Assembly (NCBI GenBank): GCA_029052265.1
Contig: JAIDJJ010000121.1
Span: 1-28,628 of the forward strand
Direction of reading: 5' to 3'
DNA from: Muribaculaceae bacterium
GTDB taxonomy: Bacteria > Bacteroidota > Bacteroidia > Bacteroidales > Muribaculaceae
Length of the DNA stretch: 28,628 bases
Shown here: piece by piece, positions 24,105-28,628 of the stretch
Position numbering within the stretch: the stretch's first letter is position 1
Layout of the letters: each line of letters starts with the position of its first letter
Program-made: the position numbers and the translations under genes
The notes under the pieces: model-generated
The model's input: the letters and a program-made list of their open reading frames with translations, nothing else
Databases searched by the model: none
Told to the model about the DNA's origin: nothing

Positions 24105-24560
24105 TTATTTTTTCTTGATAAGGTCGCGTTTCTCGAAGTCGCAGAGCTGTTTTTTCCAAACTTCAGGCATTTCGCATACGGTCTGTGTGTGTGGGTCGAA
24201 ACTGACCATTATAGTCTCACAGATTGATTTAGGCTCCAGGGAATCAGCTTTTCTGATCATCTGCAATAATTTGAAACTTTTTTCAGATATCGACATGCAA
24301 GTGGTAAGCACTTCGATTTTTTCTCCGAAAAATATAGGTGAGATGTATGCACAATTTACATTCGCCACTACGATGTCTATGTTTTTCCAGTCTATTGGTT
24401 TTCCCTGCACGGTTGAGAAATATTCCGCTTTGGCGGTGTCATAAAGGGAAAAATAGACAGTATTGTTCATATGTCCGAGCACGTCCACATCATTGAAGCG
24501 GAGTTGCACCGGGGTGTGGTGATGAAATATTTCGGGATTTGGTATAATATCTGGATTCAT
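24105..24560 (-). CDS. 4HBT hot-dog acyl-CoA thioesterase
   Basis: The 151-residue protein belongs to the 4-hydroxybenzoyl-CoA thioesterase group of hot-dog enzymes, which hydrolyse acyl-CoA or acyl-carrier thioesters. The signature is VQLRFNDVDVLGHMNNTVYF, with the probable catalytic Asp26 and the GHMNN helix start. The rest has the expected strand pattern (IDIVVANVNCAYISPIFFGE, KIEVLTTCMSI, SICETIMVSFD). The start ATG overlaps the TGA of the DUF721 gene by four bases (ATGA), which implies translational coupling. The substrate cannot be told from the sequence. Confidence 0.88.
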   Translation of the reverse strand: MNPDIIPNPEIFHHHTPVQLRFNDVDVLGHMNNTVYFSLYDTAKAEYFSTVQGKPIDWKNIDIVVANVNCAYISPIFFGEKIEVLTTCMSISEKSFKLLQMIRKADSLEPKSICETIMVSFDPHTQTVCEMPEVWKKQLCDFEKRDLIKKK

Positions 24561-24850
24561 GAGATGAAACGGATTTCAATAATGGTTTCTTTGCCGATCA
24601 TTGAATTAATCGACCGGCGGATTGATGAGCGGTTCATGGAAAGTTCATGCCGCAGGGATGCGTTGGGAACTCCCACGGTCATAATGCCGTCTTTTACAAA
24701 AGGGCGTCGGCATTCCCGGGCGTTAGTTTCCCCGATAATAAAATTCCAGCATTCCACCGCCTTGCATTCGTCAAGACGGTCCTGCATGCAGTTTTCTTGA
24801 AAAGCGACACGAAGGATGTCGCCTATGCTTTGAGATTCTTTTCTTTCCAT
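24557..24850 (-). CDS. DUF721 (DciA-like) protein
   Basis: The 97-residue protein fits DUF721, the group that includes the helicase-loading factor DciA. Features are the N-terminal SIGDILRVAFQE helix, the central VECWNFIIGE turn, and the strand-helix TVGVPNASLRHELSMNRSSI at residues about 58-77, followed by EIRFIS. Its stop overlaps the thioesterase start by four bases, and it begins four bases after the recF stop. The recF link agrees with a role in replication or repair, but the exact function is inferred. Confidence 0.82.
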   Translation of the reverse strand: MERKESQSIGDILRVAFQENCMQDRLDECKAVECWNFIIGETNARECRRPFVKDGIMTVGVPNASLRHELSMNRSSIRRSINSMIGKETIIEIRFIS

Positions 24851-24854
24851 ATTT

Positions 24855-25958
24855 TTAATTGGTTAACGGAGAGAAGACTCCGTCCGCCACATTGAGCATA
24901 GAACACGGTCCTTGCATTCCGGACAGGATGTCGTCAAGGTGTTTTCGGTTTGTATCGGTTATAAAAATCTGTCCGAAAGTCTGGTTTCCGGTCACTTCCT
25001 GCATAATACTTTCCACTCTCGAAGCATCGAGCTTGTCAAAAATATCATCAAGCAACAGCAATGGGGTTGTCCCGTTTGTTTCTTTGAGATAGTCGAAAAT
25101 CGCGAGCCGCAATGCGACAGTGAAAGTCTTCACCTGTCCCTGACTGCCTAATCGTTTAAGGCTGTATCCGTCAAGTTTTGCCTCTATGTCATCGCGGTGT
25201 GTCCCGGCAGATGTGTAACCCAGTATGGAGTCTTTCTGCCGCCGTTCGTCCAGAAGATCTTTCATGGATTTCCCGGAGAGCTGGCTGGAATAACTTATCT
25301 CGACACTCTCTTTTTCCCCGGCAAGCCTGGAGTAGCATTTTTCCACCTTAGGCGCTATTGTGGTGACCCAAGAGGCGCGGGTGGCGTGGATCACCTCTGC
25401 CGCCTCTTCCATTCCGGCTTCGACCGATTCGAAGAGCAACGCGTCTCTTACTCCGGCGCGCAGCATCCGGTTGCGGCTTTCGAGAGAACGGTTGTATCTT
25501 ATTAGCCGGGCGAGATAGTCGGGATTAGCCTGCGAGATGACCATATCCATCAGCTTGCGCCGGTCTTCACCAGGTCCGTTGACAAGCTGTGAGTCTCCGG
25601 GAGTGACTGTGACAATCGGATAGCGTCCGATGTGTTCTGAGAATCTCCTGTATTCCTTCCCGTTTCGTTTCAGGCTTTTCCCTTTCCCTTTTGTTATGCC
25701 GCATGCTATCGTGTCGGTGGTTCCTGAATCCGAGAGGTATTCCCCTTTGACAATAAGCATTTCCTCTCCGTGGCGGATCAATGCATTGTCCGGGAGCGAC
25801 GTCATGGGACGCGCCATGCTTAGGAAATGTATCGCCTCAAGAAGATTGCTTTTCCCCATGCCGTTCATGCCCAACAGACAATTGACTCCATTGGAAAACT
25901 CAAGAGTTGTCGCCGCGATGTTCTTGAAATTGAGGATATCTATGCTTTTTAGAATCAC
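24855..25958 (-). CDS. recF: DNA replication/repair protein RecF
   Basis: The 367-residue SMC-like ATPase loads RecA at gapped DNA together with RecO and RecR. The Walker A motif GMNGMGKSN lies at residues 30-38, directly after the N-terminal strand LKSIDILNFKNI. The ABC signature is recognisable in LGSQGQVKTFTVAL, and Walker B with the catalytic acidic pair is LLLLDDIFDKLD. The D-loop region is followed by QTFGQIFITDTN. The length is normal for RecF. It lies 18 bases after upp and four bases before the DUF721 gene, so all three are probably on one transcript. Confidence 0.96.
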   Translation of the reverse strand: MILKSIDILNFKNIAATTLEFSNGVNCLLGMNGMGKSNLLEAIHFLSMARPMTSLPDNALIRHGEEMLIVKGEYLSDSGTTDTIACGITKGKGKSLKRNGKEYRRFSEHIGRYPIVTVTPGDSQLVNGPGEDRRKLMDMVISQANPDYLARLIRYNRSLESRNRMLRAGVRDALLFESVEAGMEEAAEVIHATRASWVTTIAPKVEKCYSRLAGEKESVEISYSSQLSGKSMKDLLDERRQKDSILGYTSAGTHRDDIEAKLDGYSLKRLGSQGQVKTFTVALRLAIFDYLKETNGTTPLLLLDDIFDKLDASRVESIMQEVTGNQTFGQIFITDTNRKHLDDILSGMQGPCSMLNVADGVFSPLTN

Positions 25959-25976
25959 TTGACAGGGGATTTAAAG

Positions 25977-26648
25977 TCAGTTATCGTCTTTAACACCGAA
26001 TGCGAGGTCTCCGGCGTCTCCAAGTCCCGGTATGATATAGCTGTGGGCGTTGATTTCCGGATCGATGGCACCTGCCCACAACGTAGTGATTCCGCCGGGG
26101 AATTTTTCGCATATATATTCCACCGCCTTGCGGGAAGCTATTGTTGTGGCGATATGTATCCGCGATGGGGTGCCTTTTTTAAGGAGCGCCTGATAGCCGA
26201 GTTCCATAGAGCTTCCGGTAGCAAGCATCGGGTCGATAAGGATCAGCGTTTTTCCATCAATTTTCGGGGCAGCCATATATTCGACGAGCACATCAAACTT
26301 GTCGCTGCTTTCCTTGTATCTTCTGTATGCGCTTACAAAAGCGTTTTCCGCATGGTCGAAGAAATTCAGGAAACCATGGTGGAACGGCAGTCCGGCGCGC
26401 AGGATAGTGCCGAGCACAATTTTATTTACGGGTTCGTGACACATCGTGAATCCCAATGGAGTCTGTACTTTCTCTTGGGTATAGTCAAGGCGTTTGGAGA
26501 TTTCGTATGCCATTATCTCTCCGATTCGGTAGAGGTTAAGCCGGAAGCGCATAGGGTCATTCTGGATGTTGACGTCGCGCAGCTCTCTCATATATCGGCT
26601 CACAATACTTGGAGTCGTTGCAAAGTTAACAATTTCAATATCGTTCAT
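25977..26648 (-). CDS. upp: uracil phosphoribosyltransferase
   Basis: The 223-residue enzyme converts uracil and PRPP to UMP in pyrimidine salvage. The PRPP-binding loop is IDPMLATGSSM (residues 138-148). The N-terminal dimer region ILRAGLPF is present, and the C-terminal uracil-binding stretch is IIPGLGDAGDLAFG (205-218). The length agrees with the family's usual size of about 210. It is the first gene of the minus-strand unit that continues with recF, DUF721, thioesterase, TPR-like and ribH. A -7 element lies at 26723-26730. Confidence 0.95.
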   Translation of the reverse strand: MNDIEIVNFATTPSIVSRYMRELRDVNIQNDPMRFRLNLYRIGEIMAYEISKRLDYTQEKVQTPLGFTMCHEPVNKIVLGTILRAGLPFHHGFLNFFDHAENAFVSAYRRYKESSDKFDVLVEYMAAPKIDGKTLILIDPMLATGSSMELGYQALLKKGTPSRIHIATTIASRKAVEYICEKFPGGITTLWAGAIDPEINAHSYIIPGLGDAGDLAFGVKDDN

Positions 26649-26707
26649 AGCGGAATGTGGTGAAAGCGGCGTCCGGAATCAACTTGAGCAGACCCAAGAG
26701 AACCGCA

Positions 26708-26732
26708 AAGGTTTATATTTTGCAAATATAAC
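26708..26732 (-). promoter_or_regulatory. upp promoter -7 element within a near-perfect palindrome
   Basis: On the minus strand TATATTTG (plus 26723-26730) matches TAnnTTTG, about 67 bases of leader before the upp ATG. It lies inside an inverted repeat, GGTTATATTTGC paired with GCAAATATAACC with one extra base, spanning about 26710-26733. That could be a repressor site. No clear -33 TTTG is seen. Confidence 0.5.
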
Positions 26733-26774
26733 CATTATTTACGGTGTTTTGTCGTATGCGTTGTGAATTTTTTT

Positions 26775-27683
26775 TTAGAAATTGGCGGCTGACGGTTGTT
26801 TACCCTCTTTTTCGAGTATTTGCCCGGTTTCGCGCCTGTCTTTTTCAAGCTGACGTCTCAGGGCATCTATGGAATTAAACCTTGCCTCGTCACGGAGGCG
26901 CGAAACAAACGCAATGGTTAAGCCCTTGCCGTATAGATCACCTTCCCATCCGATAAGGTGAGCCTCTACGGTCCTGTCATTACCTCTCATGATCGTGGGG
27001 CGCGTGCCGATGTTGACCATCGCCCCGACATGTGAGCCGTCGGGCAGTGTCGCTTTCGCGGCATAGACTCCGTTTGCCGGTATTATTATCCCGGGAGCAG
27101 GCACGATGTTTGCCGTAGGGAATCCTATGGTTCTTCCCAGCCTGTTTCCACCGACTGTGATTCCGCTTAACGAGAAGTGGCGTCCCAGCATTTCCGAGGC
27201 GTGGCATACATCCCCTTCGCGTATGGCTTTCCTGATAGCGGAACTGCTTATCCCGGCAACAAAAGGCGCCTCGATCACTTCTATGCCGTTTTCTTCTCCC
27301 AGCTTTTTATATCCTGAGATAGAGTAGGAGAGCCCGTCGCATCCGAAAGTGGTGTCGTAGCCCACCACAAGCAATTCCACGTCATAAGAGTCTTTAAGAA
27401 ATTTCATCCATTCGGCAGCGGTTGTGGCACGCAGTTTATCATCGAATGGCAGCACAAGAGGGTTGGCTCCCGTTTTGCGGATAAGTTCTTCCTTTCGGTG
27501 AGTGGTGGTGATTGCCTCGGGCTCTCGTGCGGGGTCGATCAGGGAGAGTGGGTGTCGGTCAAAAGTGATAGCTGTGGGTTCAAGATTCCGTGCCTCCGCT
27601 TCATTTAAAAGTGCAGACAGAACGGCGGCGTGACCGAGATGAACGCCGTCGAACGTGCCGATCACTGCAGCCCTGTGTCTCAT
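26775..27683 (-). CDS. ribF: bifunctional riboflavin kinase/FAD synthetase
   Basis: The 302-residue enzyme phosphorylates riboflavin to FMN and adenylates FMN to FAD. The N-terminal nucleotidyltransferase domain has GTFDGVHLGHAAVL (residues 9-22), AITFDRHPL, GYDTTFGCDG and the closing SSSAIRKAIREGDV. The C-terminal kinase domain has VGGNRLGRTIGFPTANI, NGVYAAKATL and VNIGTRPT, followed by a helical C-terminus. The domain order and length are standard. Its ATG overlaps the HAD hydrolase TGA by four bases, so the two genes are translationally coupled. It supplies flavin cofactors downstream of RibH, which is encoded about 4 kb away on the same strand. Confidence 0.95.
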   Translation of the reverse strand: MRHRAAVIGTFDGVHLGHAAVLSALLNEAEARNLEPTAITFDRHPLSLIDPAREPEAITTTHRKEELIRKTGANPLVLPFDDKLRATTAAEWMKFLKDSYDVELLVVGYDTTFGCDGLSYSISGYKKLGEENGIEVIEAPFVAGISSSAIRKAIREGDVCHASEMLGRHFSLSGITVGGNRLGRTIGFPTANIVPAPGIIIPANGVYAAKATLPDGSHVGAMVNIGTRPTIMRGNDRTVEAHLIGWEGDLYGKGLTIAFVSRLRDEARFNSIDALRRQLEKDRRETGQILEKEGKQPSAANF

Positions 27684-28339
27684 TTTGCCGATCCTTTCTC
27701 CAACAGTCTTTCACAAATAGCCATGAATGAGTCATCGCCGGCAGACTTAACCTGTATTGCCTGCAGACCCACGGAACGTGCTGACTTGCAATTGGCTTCG
27801 GAATCGTCCAAAAGGATTGTGGCAGCGGCGTCGAGGTTATACCTTTTAACAAGATTATTGAAGATTGTCGGATCGGGCTTGCAAGTGCGTTCCTGAAAAG
27901 AAACGACAATGCCGTCGAAATAATCATTTACCGTTTTCCCTTCCTGGCGGAACTTTTCGTCGATCCAGTGGTTAAACATAATGGGGTTTGTATTCGACAG
28001 GACAAAGAGATTATAGCCGGCATCTCGAAGAGCGCGGATTGTCCGTAGACGGTCTACAGGTATGCCGACAAGAAATTTTTCAAAAGCGTTCTGGATATCG
28101 GTTGCGGTTGTTCCGGGGTTGCATTGTGGCAGGAGGGTGTCATATAGTTCGGCAGCTGAGAGCTCGCCCGTCTCCAGCATCAGGAACGGACCTTTCTGCT
28201 CATATTCGCCGAGCAAAGCGGCGGCATGCTCCAATCCTAATCGCGACAACGCCTCGATTGCCCTTTTGCGGTCAAGGTCGATCACGACTCCTCCGAGATC
28301 AAATATTATGTTTCTTACATTATCCATCATAAAAATCAT
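27680..28339 (-). CDS. HAD-superfamily hydrolase (YihX-like phosphatase)
   Basis: The product of about 219 residues is a haloacid dehalogenase-type phosphatase. Motif I is NIIFDLGGVVIDLD, with the nucleophilic Asp followed by Leu-Gly as in YihX-type members. Motif II is LFVLSNTN, motif III contains the lysine of RTCKPDP, and motif IV is ILLDDSEANCKSA. A helical cap lies between motifs I and II. ATG codons at 28339, 28330 and 28327 are all possible starts, and the conserved strand begins within ten residues of any of them. It overlaps ribF by four bases. The substrate is unknown; a sugar phosphate or flavin nucleotide is possible from context, as inference only. Confidence 0.85.
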   Translation of the reverse strand: MIFMMDNVRNIIFDLGGVVIDLDRKRAIEALSRLGLEHAAALLGEYEQKGPFLMLETGELSAAELYDTLLPQCNPGTTATDIQNAFEKFLVGIPVDRLRTIRALRDAGYNLFVLSNTNPIMFNHWIDEKFRQEGKTVNDYFDGIVVSFQERTCKPDPTIFNNLVKRYNLDAAATILLDDSEANCKSARSVGLQAIQVKSAGDDSFMAICERLLEKGSAK

Positions 28340-28400
28340 CGTTAGATAATAATATTGGTGAAATAGGAGAGAGGAATATGGGGAGAAAGATTTGTGATTG

Positions 28401-28408
28401 CAAAATTA
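28401..28408 (-). promoter_or_regulatory. -7 element for the HAD-ribF operon
   Basis: On the minus strand TAATTTTG fits TAnnTTTG, giving a leader of about 55 bases before the first HAD start codon. The -33 element is weak. Confidence 0.5.
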
Positions 28409-28416
28409 AGGAATTT

Positions 28417-28437
28417 TTTTGTCACTTCCCGACAAAA
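28417..28437. promoter_or_regulatory. inverted repeat between divergent promoters
   Basis: TTTTGTC (28417-28423) and GACAAAA (28431-28437) are exact inverted repeats separated by seven bases. They overlap the -33 element and spacer of the plus-strand promoter, a natural operator position. Confidence 0.4.
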
Positions 28438-28448
28438 CATTACCTTTG
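28418..28448 (+). promoter_or_regulatory. consensus promoter for a gene beyond the right edge
   Basis: TTTG (28418-28421), 19 bases, then TACCTTTG (28441-28448) is a full match to the Bacteroidota consensus. Transcription would begin near 28455 and run out of the window. Confidence 0.75.
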
Positions 28449-28594
28449 TGGAAAATAAACGGAAATTCTGACACGTTGCAGGAGTTTTACTGACTTTTGT
28501 GATATTGAAGTCGTTTAAACTGTTTTACGGATAAGGAATAAATATTCAGGCATCTGAAGGAAATTGGCAAATCACCCGTGAGGCGAGTGAGGAT

Positions 28595-28628
28595 ATGATT
28601 GCCGGGAGGGAGAAAGAACCTTTTTATC
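28595..28628 (+). CDS. possible start of a gene cut by the right edge
   Basis: An ATG at 28595 opens a frame (MIAGREKEPFY) that runs off the window, about 140 bases downstream of a consensus promoter. The frame is also open upstream to 28535 (including EGNWQITREASED), so the true start may differ. Too little is visible to identify it. Confidence 0.3.
   Translation, partial: MIAGREKEPFY

Noticed and set aside
25959..26663. Plus-strand open frame of 234 codons
   Set aside because: It mirrors upp, whose product is clearly recognised on the minus strand.
1..28628. tRNA, rRNA, CRISPR array or intact insertion sequence
   Set aside because: No cloverleaf ends, regularly spaced repeats or transposase genes were recognised.

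Overview
The window looks like chromosomal DNA from a member of the Bacteroidota, most likely the order Bacteroidales; a Muribaculaceae-like host is possible but untested. The grounds are repeated matches to the Bacteroidota promoter form (TTTG, 18-21 bases, TAnnTTTG), Bacteroidales-type families (DUF4919, DUF5683, 7TM-HD phosphohydrolase, OMP_b-brl_3-like barrel), and the parA-parB-DUF5683-mltD order. Most of it is ordinary core genome, tightly packed in a few long transcription units. The left edge is more AT-rich and accessory in character. No tRNA, rRNA, CRISPR array or intact insertion sequence was recognised.

Layout, left to right. (1) Bases 1-3629, plus strand: the 3' part of a radical SAM/SPASM peptide maturase, cut by the window edge, then an outer-membrane beta-barrel/plug protein. 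Together they look like part of a peptide modification and export module. (2) 3655-4602, plus: a consensus promoter, a terminator-like leader hairpin, and a gene fusing the N-terminal half of a PurN-like formyltransferase, without its catalytic motif, to a C-terminal CD225/dispanin membrane domain. (3) 4643-9660, minus: a tripartite efflux operon (TolC-like channel, HlyD-like adaptor, two ABC-2 permeases) with no ATPase gene inside it. (4) 9945-11384, plus: a MATE transporter. (5) 11454-15791, plus: parA, parB, a DUF5683 protein and an MltD-type lytic transglycosylase with two LysM domains. A 161-bp imperfect palindrome lies between the last two genes.

(6) 15835-21931, minus: relA/spoT, a 7TM-HD phosphodiesterase, a DUF4919 protein and a SlyD-like FKBP isomerase, reading from a consensus promoter upstream of relA to a perfect 25-bp hairpin shared with mltD. 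(7) 21932-22649: 718 bases without a convincing gene. They hold the relA promoter, a strong minus-strand terminator that suggests an unannotated small RNA or decayed gene upstream of relA, and the ribH terminator. (8) 22650-26648, minus: upp, recF, a DUF721 protein, a thioesterase, a helical-repeat protein and ribH. (9) 26775-28339, minus: a HAD hydrolase overlapping ribF. (10) 28340-28628: a divergent promoter region whose plus-strand promoter is a full consensus match and serves a gene that mostly lies beyond the window.

The genes cover chromosome segregation (parAB), replication and repair (recF, DUF721), the stringent response and probable cyclic-dinucleotide turnover side by side, cell-wall turnover, flavin synthesis (ribF, ribH), uracil salvage, and efflux. 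The less ordinary elements are the PurN-half/dispanin fusion with its leader hairpin, the peptide-maturation module at the left edge, the palindromic element inside the par operon, two 14-bp tandem duplications at gene 3' ends, and the possible small RNA upstream of relA.
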